A stretch of DNA of 64,000 nucleotides from Flavobacteriales bacterium ALC-1 (lineage in GTDB: Bacteria; Bacteroidota; Bacteroidia; Flavobacteriales; Flavobacteriaceae). The notes below the pieces were generated by a model that did not search any database, was not told the origin of the DNA, and was given only the letters and a program-made list of their open reading frames with translations. Positions within the stretch are counted from its first letter, which is position 1. Each line of letters begins with the position of its first letter. Where the stretch lies: contig ABHI01000002.1 of assembly GCA_000171875.1 (NCBI GenBank), positions 434,001 through 498,000 on the forward strand, given 5' to 3'. The translations under genes were made by a program, and so were the position numbers. Below are positions 16,809-26,372 of this stretch, one piece after another.

Positions 16809-17296
16809 TTTATATTCTCACAGGAGTTATACGAACAGGAAAGACAACTTCACTTTTAAATTGGAGTAAAAGCCGAAATGATGTAGACGGTGTGTTATGT
16901 CCTGATGATGAAAAAGGGAAACGCTATTTTCTGAAAATTAAATCGCAAAAAGAGTTTGAACTAGAACTTGAAGTTGAATCTGAAGACACCATCTCAATTG
17001 GTCCTTTTCATTTTCTAAAATCTGCTTTTGAAAAAGCTAATGAATTTCTAATAGCATTAAGCATTAAAACCAAAAGTCAATATCTCATTTTTGACGAATT
17101 AGGAAAATTAGAATTAAAGAATCAAGGATTACATGATGCAGCTGTAAAGTTGATTCCAGATTATATGTTTGATGATAATAAGCACTTGATTTTGGTGGTT
17201 AGAAGGTCTTTACTTGAAGAGATTATAAATCACTACCAAATAAAGGCTTATGCATTAATTTCTAAGGAAGATTTAGCTGAAAATAGTTTCGCTTAG
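16805..17296 (+). CDS. THEP1-like P-loop nucleoside-triphosphatase
   Basis: 163 residues. Walker A is ILTGVIRTGKTTSLL at the N-terminus (G-x4-GKTT) and Walker B is YLIFDELGKLELKNQG near residue 97-110, the layout of the NTPase_1/THEP1 family. These small cytoplasmic enzymes hydrolyse NTPs slowly; related proteins lie near molybdenum and cofactor genes. Start overlaps the membrane protein stop by ATGA. Its 3' end overlaps by 24 bases the 3' end of the convergent membrane gene on the minus strand. Confidence 0.75.
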   Translation: MIYILTGVIRTGKTTSLLNWSKSRNDVDGVLCPDDEKGKRYFLKIKSQKEFELELEVESEDTISIGPFHFLKSAFEKANEFLIALSIKTKSQYLIFDELGKLELKNQGLHDAAVKLIPDYMFDDNKHLILVVRRSLLEEIINHYQIKAYALISKEDLAENSFA

Positions 17297-17765
17297 AGCG
17301 TAATAAATTGCCATTAGCGCTGAAAAGATTGCAGATCCCAAAAAACGCCATTTCAATTTAAAGCGATTTTGAATGATATAATTCGCAATAAACGAAATAG
17401 GAATATTAACCAAAAACGACCAAAAGGCAATCTCTAAAATATTAAACCCAATAGCTTCAAACTGACCAGAAAATAATTTAATAAATAGTAAATGTCTAGC
17501 AATCCATAACGGATTGAAATACAATATGGCGAGAAGTGTTTTACTCAGGGTGGCTTTAATACCTTTTAAGAACTGTGTCTTTTTTACAATCCAATCAAAG
17601 TAATTTGGAATTTCAAAAGCGTAAAACGTAGCTCCGACAAGCATCATCCCAATAAGCGATACCAGAGACTCGCCAAGTATAAGCAGCAATAGTATCACCA
17701 GCACTATAAATTAGTGCACCTTTAATTATATTTGTTTTTGTAGTGTAGTGCGATAAGGCAATCAT
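17273..17765 (-). pseudogene. Small four-helix membrane protein with a frameshift near its N-terminus
   Basis: The natural start is the ATG at 17763-17765, which overlaps the xdhB stop as ATGA. It reads about 28 codons (KGALIYSAGDTIAA) and then fails. From about 17683 a second frame continues smoothly (LILGESLVSLIGMMLVGATF) to a stop at 17273. Joined, the product has about 160 residues and four hydrophobic segments, no recognised family. A one-base insertion or two-base deletion within GCTGCTTATAC explains the break. The open frame alone can be opened from a GTG at 17704, which gives a protein without its first, conserved-looking segment. Its coupling to xdhB suggests a purine-related role. 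Confidence 0.6.
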
Positions 17766-20086
17766 TTTTGATAAAGACCCATCAAAACTTTCTCTGGTGT
17801 CATAGGCGCATGAAATTTTAAATCATAATTTGGATTAAACGCTTTTATCGCATTTTGTATCGCAAAATAAGCACCAATACCATACATTAAAGGTGGTTCG
17901 CCAACAGCTTTAGATTTTAAAATTGCTAAGTCATGACCTTGTGTTTCCGCAGGTATGACTTCAACCTGTTTAGGTACCGAAAATATATCAGGAATCTTAT
18001 AGGTTGATAAGGCATTAGATAATAAACGACCTTCGTCATTATATGCAATTTCTTCCATCGTCATCCATCCAATACCTTGGGCTAAAGCACCTTCGACTTG
18101 ACCTAAATCTATGCCTTCACTCATGCTTTTTCCATAGTCATGAACAATCTTAACCGAATCAAATTCATAAGTGCCACGTGTGCAATCTACGATTGTGGTT
18201 ATAATCGCTGTGCCATATACATGGTAGGCAAAAGGATGTCCTTTTTCTTTAGTTTTATCAAAATGAATTTCTGGTGTTGCGTAATGTGCATTTTCAGTTA
18301 AAGCCACACGTTTTAGCATGGTTTTGCCAATGAGTTCATTCCAGCTTAGATCTGATTTCTTGTCATTGATATAAACAAACTCATTTTTCAATTCAATTTG
18401 GTCTTCAGGAATGTTTAAATCTTCAGAAGCCACTTTTTTCAATCGTACTAAAAGTGAGTTACAAGCCTTTAAAGTTGCTTTTCCATTTAAGTCTGCTGTA
18501 GAACTTGCCGCAGAAGGTGAGGTATTGGCAACTCTAGTTGTGTTGGTGGTTTCAATCTTAATTTTTTCAATAGGAATCGAAAACACATCAGCAGCAATTT
18601 GCATCATTTTGGTGTTTACTCCTTGCCCCATTTCAACAGCAGCTGTGCTAATGCCAACGCTTCCATCGAGATAAATATGAACCAATGCACGTGCATGATT
18701 CATTGGTGTGTTGGTAAACGAAATTCCAAAGCAAATAGGCATAAATGCTAGCCCTTTTTTGAAGGCTTTATTGTTCTTATTGAAATCTTTAACCTCTTGT
18801 TCTAAAACTTCGATATTGAATGTTGATTTTGCAGAATTCCAAGTGTTTTTAGCTTCAACTTTCTTCGCAATTTGGCCATAAGAAAACGTGTCGTCTTCAT
18901 CTAATAAATTTGCCTCTTGGATTTGTCTTGGACTGACTCCAATTTCGGAAGCTGCTTTTGCAATTGCAGACTCAATAACAAACATGCCTTGTGGTCCACC
19001 AAAACCTCTAAACGCTGTGTTTGGTGGTAAATTGGTTTTACAACTAATTACTGTTGTACCTACATTAGGTACAAAATAGCTATTAGTTGCATGAAACAAC
19101 GTTCGCTCAGCAATTGCTGGCGATAAATCGGCTGCAGCACCAGAGTTTTGAAGAAATTCAGCTTCGTAAGCTAGTATCTTTAAATCTTTTGAAAGTCCAA
19201 TTTTATATGTGCTTTCGTATGGATGACGTTTACCTGTCATGCGTAAGTCATCATGACGATTCAAGATTAACTTTACCGACTGATTCAAATGATAGGTTGC
19301 TAAAGCAGCCATGACTGCCCAGGGCGTTGCTTGGTCTTCTTTTCCGCCAAATCCACCACCAAGACGTGTAACATCGACTTCAATTTTATGCATCGCAATA
19401 CCCAAAACTTGCGCTACAGTTTTTTGCACAGCTGTTGGTCCTTGAGTAGAAGAGGTAATCTTTATATTTCCATTTTCAAGAGGTTCGGCATAAGCACCTT
19501 GCGCTTCTATATATAAATGTTCTTGTCCGTTTGAAAAGGTTTCACCTTCAAATATGTACTCACAATCTTGGAATGCTTTATTAGTATCACCTAGACTAAA
19601 TGAACGTGGTGCATTGATAAAACTACCTTTTGCTTTAGCTTGTTTTGCAGTTGTGATGACTGGAAGCTCTTCGATATCAATCTCAATTAATCCTCTTGCT
19701 TTTCTCGCAATAAATTCAGATTTGGCAACAATTAATGCAATTGGCATTCCCCAAAAATGAACTTCATCTTCGGCAAATAAAGGCTCATCAGGAATAATAC
19801 CACCAATCTGGTTTTTTCCTGGCACATCTTTATATGTAAAAATACGTTCAACACCTTCTAGCACTTCCGCTTTAGAATAGTCAATAGACTTTATTTTTCC
19901 ATGTGCTTTAGGTGAATCAAAAACTACGGCATGAAATGTACCTTGTCTAATATTTATATCATCAACATATAAAGATTCACCACGAACATGGGTGTAAGAA
20001 TCCATGTTTTTAATGCTCTGCTTTAGAGACATGGAAACCGCGTCTAATTTAGAGTCTAACTTTGTATGTGATTGGTTTTTATGCAT
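17762..20086 (-). CDS. xdhB: Xanthine dehydrogenase, molybdopterin-binding large subunit
   Basis: 774 residues from the ATG at 20084-20086, which overlaps the xdhA stop; the longer frame uses a TTG three codons earlier. Domain order fits the xanthine oxidase family: an Ald_Xan_dh_C hammerhead near 35-145 (RGESLYVDDINIRQG), then the molybdopterin domains with GGGFGGKEDQATPWAVMAAL, RGFGGPQGMFVIE, AVEMGQGVNTKM and the catalytic glutamate in KAVGEPPLMYGIGAY. With XdhA it oxidises hypoxanthine to xanthine to urate in the cytoplasm. It is translationally coupled on both sides. Confidence 0.93.
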   Translation of the reverse strand: MHKNQSHTKLDSKLDAVSMSLKQSIKNMDSYTHVRGESLYVDDINIRQGTFHAVVFDSPKAHGKIKSIDYSKAEVLEGVERIFTYKDVPGKNQIGGIIPDEPLFAEDEVHFWGMPIALIVAKSEFIARKARGLIEIDIEELPVITTAKQAKAKGSFINAPRSFSLGDTNKAFQDCEYIFEGETFSNGQEHLYIEAQGAYAEPLENGNIKITSSTQGPTAVQKTVAQVLGIAMHKIEVDVTRLGGGFGGKEDQATPWAVMAALATYHLNQSVKLILNRHDDLRMTGKRHPYESTYKIGLSKDLKILAYEAEFLQNSGAAADLSPAIAERTLFHATNSYFVPNVGTTVISCKTNLPPNTAFRGFGGPQGMFVIESAIAKAASEIGVSPRQIQEANLLDEDDTFSYGQIAKKVEAKNTWNSAKSTFNIEVLEQEVKDFNKNNKAFKKGLAFMPICFGISFTNTPMNHARALVHIYLDGSVGISTAAVEMGQGVNTKMMQIAADVFSIPIEKIKIETTNTTRVANTSPSAASSTADLNGKATLKACNSLLVRLKKVASEDLNIPEDQIELKNEFVYINDKKSDLSWNELIGKTMLKRVALTENAHYATPEIHFDKTKEKGHPFAYHVYGTAIITTIVDCTRGTYEFDSVKIVHDYGKSMSEGIDLGQVEGALAQGIGWMTMEEIAYNDEGRLLSNALSTYKIPDIFSVPKQVEVIPAETQGHDLAILKSKAVGEPPLMYGIGAYFAIQNAIKAFNPNYDLKFHAPMTPEKVLMGLYQK

Positions 20087-21473
20087 GCTGTACAAAGTCG
20101 TTTAATCTGAATGTTTCTGAAAATAACTCAATAAAATGTGCAAAGAATAATTGTCGTCCTAACAAACGTTTATAATCGACTGTCCCACGAACATCGCTAA
20201 TTGGCGAGATTTCATTTTGAAGCACTTTTGAGGCTTCAATAATAGTTTTAGAAGTCAATAGTTTCCCTGTTAAGAATGCGGAGGTTTTATGCAAATATTT
20301 CGGAATCGCAGCAACACCACCAATCGATACATGTGCTTCTGTAATTTGATTATCTTTAACTGAAATAGATATAGCAGAATTGACACTTGCAATGTCTAAA
20401 TGTGTGCGTTTACAGACTTTTTCAAAGTTGAAATAAGTGTGCTTTGAAGGCAATTTAAAATGAATGTCTTTTAATAGTTCTCCATCTTTTAGATCATAAG
20501 TTTTATAACCTTGATAAAAATCCTTGAAAGGAAGATGACGTTCTTTTCCATCTTCAGATGTAATTCCTATGTCACTATTTAAAGCTAAAAAGAAAATAGT
20601 CATATCACCATAGGTGAGCGTAAAAAGTCCCGCCAAGTGATGCCATGTTTCTAATTTTTCAGATGATACTAACTTTAAGTGTCTTTTAGGTCGGAAAATG
20701 ATTATTGATTTCAGCATGATTCCATAAATCGGAAACGGTTGAATTTGTGCCAATGAGCAAATTTCATCGTCAATCTTTATACCTTTTAGATAATCTTTTT
20801 CAGCAATAAGATGTACGTCATTATCTGCTAAATGATCAGCTTGTTGCACATATAAATCAGTTCCACCAGACACATATTTACCTTTTGGTTGATTTCTGTC
20901 TTTGGCTTCTAAATCTTTAAGACGTTTTGTAATACTTTCAAAATAGTCTGGAATAAATTCATTTTTAATTAACCAATCAATATCATTTTCATTTTCTAAT
21001 TTTACAACAACCTGATGCGCTGCTTTTTCAATGGCTTTATAACCTGTACATCTACATATATTCCCGCTAATCGCATCTAGTGCATTACTATAATTGTTTT
21101 CCGAATTTGATAAGGCAAAACCAGTCAAGGCAACTACAAAACCAGGAGTGCAAAACCCGCATTGTGTCGCGTAATTTGCTTTCATAGCTTCTTGAACAGT
21201 AGTTAATTTGTTTTTAAGGTTAGTGCCTTCAACGGTGACAATATGTTTACCGTGTGCATTTCCTAGTGGTGAAATACACGAAGTGATGCTTTGGTATTCT
21301 ATATGATCATTCTCTAATGTGCCTACTAAAACTGTACACGCTCCACAATCACCTTCGCGACAACCTATCTTGGTTCCTGTAAGACGTTGTTCGTAACGCA
21401 CAAAATCTAAGAGTGTCATCCCAGAATGTTCTTGGGTTGTTATGGTTTTGTTATTTAGGATGAATCGAATCAT
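20079..21473 (-). CDS. xdhA: Xanthine dehydrogenase, small subunit (2Fe-2S and FAD)
   Basis: 464 residues. The N-terminal plant-type ferredoxin domain binds the first [2Fe-2S] with Cys38, 43, 46 and 66 (GCREGDCGAC, SITSC). The helical domain binds the second with Cys105, 108, 140 and 142 (QCGFCTPG, GNICRCTGYK). The FAD-binding domain follows (GKYVSGGTDLYVQQ) and a CO-dehydrogenase flavoprotein C-terminal domain closes the chain (VSIGGVAAIPKYL). Electrons pass from molybdenum in XdhB through the clusters to FAD and NAD. Two-subunit organisation, as in many bacteria. Three bases separate it from the deaminase gene. Confidence 0.93.
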   Translation of the reverse strand: MIRFILNNKTITTQEHSGMTLLDFVRYEQRLTGTKIGCREGDCGACTVLVGTLENDHIEYQSITSCISPLGNAHGKHIVTVEGTNLKNKLTTVQEAMKANYATQCGFCTPGFVVALTGFALSNSENNYSNALDAISGNICRCTGYKAIEKAAHQVVVKLENENDIDWLIKNEFIPDYFESITKRLKDLEAKDRNQPKGKYVSGGTDLYVQQADHLADNDVHLIAEKDYLKGIKIDDEICSLAQIQPFPIYGIMLKSIIIFRPKRHLKLVSSEKLETWHHLAGLFTLTYGDMTIFFLALNSDIGITSEDGKERHLPFKDFYQGYKTYDLKDGELLKDIHFKLPSKHTYFNFEKVCKRTHLDIASVNSAISISVKDNQITEAHVSIGGVAAIPKYLHKTSAFLTGKLLTSKTIIEASKVLQNEISPISDVRGTVDYKRLLGRQLFFAHFIELFSETFRLNDFVQHA

Positions 21474-21476
21474 TTA

Positions 21477-21956
21477 CTAATACTCCGTCTTATCTTCTTT
21501 TTCACTCCACTTTTGAAATGGCTCTAGAGCAATATCTCTAGCCAATTGTTCAAAAGGGATGCTCCGCTCTTCGTAAGGTAATGGAATTTCTTTATAAATA
21601 AATTCATCATCAAAGCCAATATTGGCAGCATCAACTTGGTTACTTCCGTAATACACTTTATCTGGTCTTGCCCAATAAATGGCTCCTAAGCACATTGGGC
21701 ATGGTTCGCAAGACGTGTAAATCTGACAACCTTCTAATTGAAAAGAGTCTAGATTTTTACAAGCATCTCTAATTGCTGTAACTTCTGCATGTGCTGTTGG
21801 GTCATTTGTTGAGGTAACCTTATTATTTCCTCTTCCAACAATTTCTCCATCCTTAACAACTACGCATCCAAATGGTCCTCCCTCGTTGTTATTCATTCCT
21901 TTTAGAGCAGCATTTACTGCTTCCAGCATAAATTTTTCTTTCTTTTCTTTACACAT
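21477..21956 (-). CDS. guaD: Guanine deaminase-type nucleoside deaminase
   Basis: 159 residues from the ATG at 21954-21956 (MCKEKKEKF); the open frame extends 13 codons further but with no family-like sequence. Zinc site and proton shuttle of the cytidine deaminase fold are complete: His56-Ala-Glu58 (PTAHAEVTAIRDAC) and Cys86 with Cys89 (TSCEPCPMCLGAI). GGPFGCVVVKDGEIVGRGNN and DAANIGFDDEFIYKEI agree with small bacterial guanine deaminases such as B. subtilis GuaD. Guanine is turned to xanthine, the substrate of the XDH encoded immediately downstream, so the operon degrades guanine to urate. Confidence 0.82.
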   Translation of the reverse strand: MCKEKKEKFMLEAVNAALKGMNNNEGGPFGCVVVKDGEIVGRGNNKVTSTNDPTAHAEVTAIRDACKNLDSFQLEGCQIYTSCEPCPMCLGAIYWARPDKVYYGSNQVDAANIGFDDEFIYKEIPLPYEERSIPFEQLARDIALEPFQKWSEKEDKTEY

Positions 21957-22074
21957 GTATTTGTTGATTTTTAGAAGTTGTTTGATAAACACCAAACAAG
22001 CTAATATACTATTTTTTATAGTCTCTAAAGTGATTAAAAATTAACTATTTTTATAAAGTTAAACAATAGCTTTC

Positions 22075-24110
22075 ATGTTTTCAAATAATCACTTTAAGTA
22101 TTTCTGTATCAGACAAAAAGCCTTAATAGTTACTTTTTTATCACTTTCATTTTTTAGTTGTAAAAAAGAAAAAACTACAGCTAAAACTGATTACTCAAAA
22201 TTTAGTAAAAATATTTTAGATTATAGAATTACACCAAAACATGCTCTAGACAAATCTGGTTTAATGTTCTCAGATCAAGGTGCTTGGTTTGCTTATAGTT
22301 TGCCTGATTCTATAAATATAACTGAAGACTTTTCTGGGCCATTTTTACTCACAGAGCAGAATGGTGTTTGGAGTAGTTCATCACTATCTCCAATTAGACT
22401 TACAATTGGTGATCATCCTGTATATATAAAAAAAGAAAATATTATAAAGCAATCGAGTTATTCAAGCCATTTAGAACAAGAATTGGACTTAAATGGTGTC
22501 AGTTTAAAAGAAAGCTTATTTTTTTTAAATGGTAATACAGCGCTGATTAAATATGAGTTTACAAATAAAGAGGAATATCCTTTTACGGTAAGTTATTATT
22601 GGGAGAATCAAGATTTAATGATTAATAACCTAAAAATAAAACCGATAGGTAATGCCTTAGAGATAAAATCAAATAAAACTGATGCAATTGGTCACATTCT
22701 CTTTCCGAAAAATACAGTTGTAAAATCCTCTGATAGTTCTTTTGTGTCTAATTTTATGCACTTAGAACTTCCGCCAAATGAAACCAAATCATTTGTGATT
22801 TCACATACTTTTATTTTTCCAGAATATTCATGGGTAGATGAGCAAAGACTTATAGAATCTGTAGACTTCGATTCCGTTTTAAACGCTCGAAAATTAGAAA
22901 AAACTAACCAGCTTAAATCACTTATAGAGAGCAGAAAACCACAATTTCAAGATGATAAGTATGCGGAAGTATTAGCTAAAGCACACTTAACGCTTCAAAA
23001 TAATTGGCGTGTCCAGCTGGAGAGATTAAACATGAAGGTTTATTTCCAAGTTACCACTATAAATGGTTTAACGGATTTTGGTCTTGGGACTCATGGAAAC
23101 ATGCTGTTGGATTATCGCATTATGATTTGCGTTTGGCTAAAGAACAAATAAAATTGATGTTCGACTTCCAAAATGATGATGGTTTTGTAGCGGATTGTGT
23201 ATACAGAGATACATTGATTGAACGGCATAATTATCGTGACACAAAACCTCCTTTATCTGCTTGGTCTGTTGCAAAAATTTATGAAAAGGATAAAGATTTA
23301 GAGTTTGTAAAATATATGTACCCTAAACTTAAAAAGTATCATAATTGGTGGTATAATAAGAGAGATCATGATCAGGACGGTTTATGCGAATATGGTTCTA
23401 CAGATGGTAGCTTGGTTGCAGCTAAATGGGAGAGTGGGATGGACAATGCGATACGCTTCGATAACTCAAAAATTTTAAAAAATTCTGAAGGGGCCTATTC
23501 TTTAGATCAAGAAAGTGTGGATTTGAATGCCTATCTCTATGCAGAAAAAATGTGTTTGGCTGAATTATCTGATGTTTTGGGTTTAGATGATGCTCCTCGA
23601 TATAAAATGGAAGCTGAAAAATTGAAGAACAAAATTCAAGACCAGTTTTATGATAAAAAAGATGGTTGGTTTTATGATACTAACCTCGAGGGAAATACTT
23701 TTATAAAAGGGGAAGGTAGTGAAGGCTGGGTAGCACTTTGGGCAAATGCAGCAACTCAAGATCAAGCAGAAGCTGTGAAAAATAGAATGATGAATCCAGA
23801 AAAATTCCTCACCAGAGTGCCTTTACAAACCATGAGTGCAGATCATGAAAAATTCGATCCTCTAAAAGGCTATTGGAGAGGGCCAAATTGGTTAGATCAA
23901 GCATATTTTGGCGTTAAAGGGTTACGTAATTATGGTTTTAACAAAGAAGCAGACAAAGCTACTATCCAAATATTTGAAGGAGCCGAAGGTTTATTAGGAA
24001 AAGGTAAAGCAATTAGAGAAAACTATCACCCATTAACTGGTGAAGGACTGCATGCACAAAATTTTAGCTGGAGCGCAGCTCACATCATAATGTTGTTGTT
24101 AAAAGATTAA
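22075..24110 (+). pseudogene. Lipoprotein MGH1/GH63-like glycosidase, broken by one frameshift
   Basis: The first frame (22075-23151) begins with a lipoprotein signal (FLSLSFFSC, then KKEK) and a long beta-rich N-terminal domain. Near 23010 it drifts out of frame after QNNWR. The second frame (usable from 23004, ending 24110) resumes with PAGEIKHEGLFPSYHYKWF and continues through GFWSWDSWKHA, DGFVADC, DQDGLCEYGS, MDNAIRF and the C-terminal RGPNWLDQAYFG and NFSWSAAH. These are the (alpha/alpha)6-barrel motifs of mannosylglycerate/glucosidase-like GH63 and trehalase relatives. A single lost base in CGTGTCC rejoins both halves into about 678 residues. Real loss of function and a sequencing slip are both possible. 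Confidence 0.8.
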
Positions 24111-24111
24111 A

Positions 24112-25359
24112 CTAAAATTTCCTATCAGGATGAAACGTGTCTAAATTTAACGAGGTCTTTTTGTTAGAGATTAGCTCAGAAACTAATAGCCCAGTTGCAG
24201 TTCCCATACTCCAACCCATCATAGCGTGACCAGCAGCTATAGTTAAGTTTTTACATTTTGAAGATTTTCCAATATATGGCAATCCATCTGGTGATACAGG
24301 TCGTAAACCACAAGCTGCATTGTCTTTTTCTTCTTGTGTTAGCTTAAGATTTGGGTAATATCTGGTAGCTGCATTAGCAATAGCATCAACTCTCACCTTA
24401 TTAATATTGTGATTAATACCTGCAATTTCCATTGTTCCTGCAAAGCGTGTAAAACCATTCATTGGTGTTACAGCAGTTTTGGCTTCAGCTAAAATAGCTG
24501 GTACGTTTATGTTGGTATGCCTTTCTGTATTAATACGATACCCTTTTCCGGCTTGTAAAAGTAATTTTAAACCTAACTTTTTACTTAATAATGAGCTCCA
24601 AGACCCAGCTGCTAATACAATTTCATCAGCAGCTAAGTTTTGTTTATTGGTTTTTATTGAAGTAATTTTTTGATTACTTATAGTAATGTCTTCAACTTTT
24701 TCATTTGTGTAAAATGTAACACCATTGTTAGTTAGATGTGTTATCATTTCTGTCATGAACTCATGAGGTGTAGAGTGGTGGTCACATTCAAAATAAGCAG
24801 CTCCAATGGCGTTAATTTCTACATTAGGTTCTAGTTCTTTTATTTCTTTTGGTGTAACGCCTCTTGCTTTTAATCCCAGTTCAGAAGCCATTTCTGCTAG
24901 CTTTAATTCTTCATCTAAAAGCTTTTGAGTCTGACAAAGCATAAAAAGCCCTTTTTTTTCGTAATGTGCGGTAAAATCTTCTGAAGCTTTTATGTCTTCA
25001 TATAATTTCTGACTCAATACAGAAATATCCCTTATAACTGGTGCTGCTTTTTTAACGTGATTTGCATTACAAGATTTATTAAAAGCCCAAGTCCATTTCA
25101 AAAAATCAATATCTAAGCGTGGTTTTATATACAAAGGACTAGAAGAATTAAACATCCATTTGATCCCTTTTTTCATAACACCTGGTGCAGATAAAGGAAT
25201 GATATGACTTGGTGACAAATAACCAGCATTAACATAAGAAGCTCCAGAATCTAAATTAGATTGGTCTACGATTGTAACTTGATGACCTTCTTTTTGTAGG
25301 TAATAAGCTGAACATAGACCTATAATTCCTCCTCCAATAACTATTACTTTTTTACTCAT
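24112..25359 (-). CDS. FAD-dependent D-amino acid (cis-4-hydroxy-D-proline) dehydrogenase, DadA family
   Basis: 415 residues with an N-terminal dinucleotide motif VIGGGIIGLCSAYYLQKEG and an FAD-contact at the C-terminus (GLRPVSPDGLPYIGKS, HAMMGWSMG). In between are the DAO family regions EIVLAAGSWSSLLSK and RFAGTMEIAG. Such enzymes oxidise D-amino acids at the membrane, passing electrons to quinone. Next to a 4-hydroxyproline epimerase the substrate is almost surely cis-4-hydroxy-D-proline, giving Delta1-pyrroline-4-hydroxy-2-carboxylate. Two bases from the epimerase gene upstream; last gene of the cluster. Confidence 0.88.
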   Translation of the reverse strand: MSKKVIVIGGGIIGLCSAYYLQKEGHQVTIVDQSNLDSGASYVNAGYLSPSHIIPLSAPGVMKKGIKWMFNSSSPLYIKPRLDIDFLKWTWAFNKSCNANHVKKAAPVIRDISVLSQKLYEDIKASEDFTAHYEKKGLFMLCQTQKLLDEELKLAEMASELGLKARGVTPKEIKELEPNVEINAIGAAYFECDHHSTPHEFMTEMITHLTNNGVTFYTNEKVEDITISNQKITSIKTNKQNLAADEIVLAAGSWSSLLSKKLGLKLLLQAGKGYRINTERHTNINVPAILAEAKTAVTPMNGFTRFAGTMEIAGINHNINKVRVDAIANAATRYYPNLKLTQEEKDNAACGLRPVSPDGLPYIGKSSKCKNLTIAAGHAMMGWSMGTATGLLVSELISNKKTSLNLDTFHPDRKF

Positions 25360-25361
25360 AA

Positions 25362-26372
25362 TTAAATCACTTGAAATCCAAACGCATAAGGGTCATCTTC
25401 TGGGTCAATGGTTATTGTATTTTGTCCATATATTTTTGCCCAACCTTGTATGCTCGGAATAATTGCAAGATTTCCATCTAAAGTTGTTTCTTTCTCTACT
25501 CGACCAATAAATTTACTTCCAATAAAACTTTCATGAATAAAAGGGTCTCCAATTTTTAACTTTCCTTTTGCATGTAATTGTGCTAAACGTGCAGATGTAC
25601 CAGTACCACAAGGACTTCTATCTATGGCTTTGTCACCATAAAAAACGGCGTTTCTACCATGAGAATCTTGATGTATTGGATTTCCTGTCCAAAGCATATG
25701 ACTGACATTTCTGATGGTTTCATTTTCTGGATGAATAAATAGGCTTGGGTATTTCTCATTAATCTTTTTTCTAGCTTCTTGCGAAAATTTGATTATCTGA
25801 GAGGCCGTAAAATCGTGAACACCAGAAAAATTTTCTTGTGGATCTACAATGGCGTAATAATTCCCACCATAAGATACATCAAAACTAATACCACCCAAAT
25901 CATCTAGCTCTATAGTTAAATTCTCTGCAGCTAAGTAACTTTTTACATTAGTCAATTTTACCCAGTCTACTTTTTCTTCGGTTTGTTGATATTCAATTTC
26001 TACTAAACCAGCTGGAGCCTCCATTCTAATTTTTCCAGGAATTTTTGGTTGTACTAAACCTTCTTCAATAGCAATGGTGATCGTCCCAATGGTTCCATGG
26101 CCACACATGGGTAAACAGCCAGAAGTTTCAATAAACAGAATGGCGAAATCATTTTCAGGATGATGAGGAGGATATAAAATACTTCCGCTCATCATATCAT
26201 GACCTCGAGGTTCAAACATTAAACCTTTTCGAATCCAATCATACTCTTTTAGGAAGTGTTGTCGTTTTTCACTCATAGTTTTTCCAACGAGTTTTGGACC
26301 ACCTTCTTTAATCACTCTAACAGGATTTCCGCAAGTGTGTGCGTCGATACAAACAAAAGTTGATTTACTCAT
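25362..26372 (-). CDS. 4-hydroxyproline epimerase (proline racemase family)
   Basis: 336 residues. The two catalytic cysteines of the proline racemase family are present: Cys90 in CLPMCGHGTIG and Cys255 in DRSPCGTGTSARLAQL. Both being Cys marks an epimerase; the related trans-3-hydroxyproline dehydratases carry Thr at the second site. FVCIDAHTCGNPVRVI at the start and FIGSKFIGRVEKE near the end agree with the family. It inverts C2 of trans-4-hydroxy-L-proline to give cis-4-hydroxy-D-proline in the cytoplasm. Its start overlaps the end of the DUF885 gene by eight bases. Confidence 0.9.
   Translation of the reverse strand: MSKSTFVCIDAHTCGNPVRVIKEGGPKLVGKTMSEKRQHFLKEYDWIRKGLMFEPRGHDMMSGSILYPPHHPENDFAILFIETSGCLPMCGHGTIGTITIAIEEGLVQPKIPGKIRMEAPAGLVEIEYQQTEEKVDWVKLTNVKSYLAAENLTIELDDLGGISFDVSYGGNYYAIVDPQENFSGVHDFTASQIIKFSQEARKKINEKYPSLFIHPENETIRNVSHMLWTGNPIHQDSHGRNAVFYGDKAIDRSPCGTGTSARLAQLHAKGKLKIGDPFIHESFIGSKFIGRVEKETTLDGNLAIIPSIQGWAKIYGQNTITIDPEDDPYAFGFQVI

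Noticed and set aside
17273-17704. Intact 143-residue membrane protein from a GTG start
   Set aside because: The GTG lies inside an ATGA-coupled frame with family-like sequence, so a frameshift explains the data better.
18411-18674. Plus-strand frame inside xdhB
   Set aside because: Antisense shadow of the well-supported molybdopterin subunit; no start context or family-like sequence.
23004-24110. Independent glycosidase gene starting at 23004
   Set aside because: It lacks a signal peptide and begins mid-domain; motif continuity shows it is the second half of the gene at 22075.
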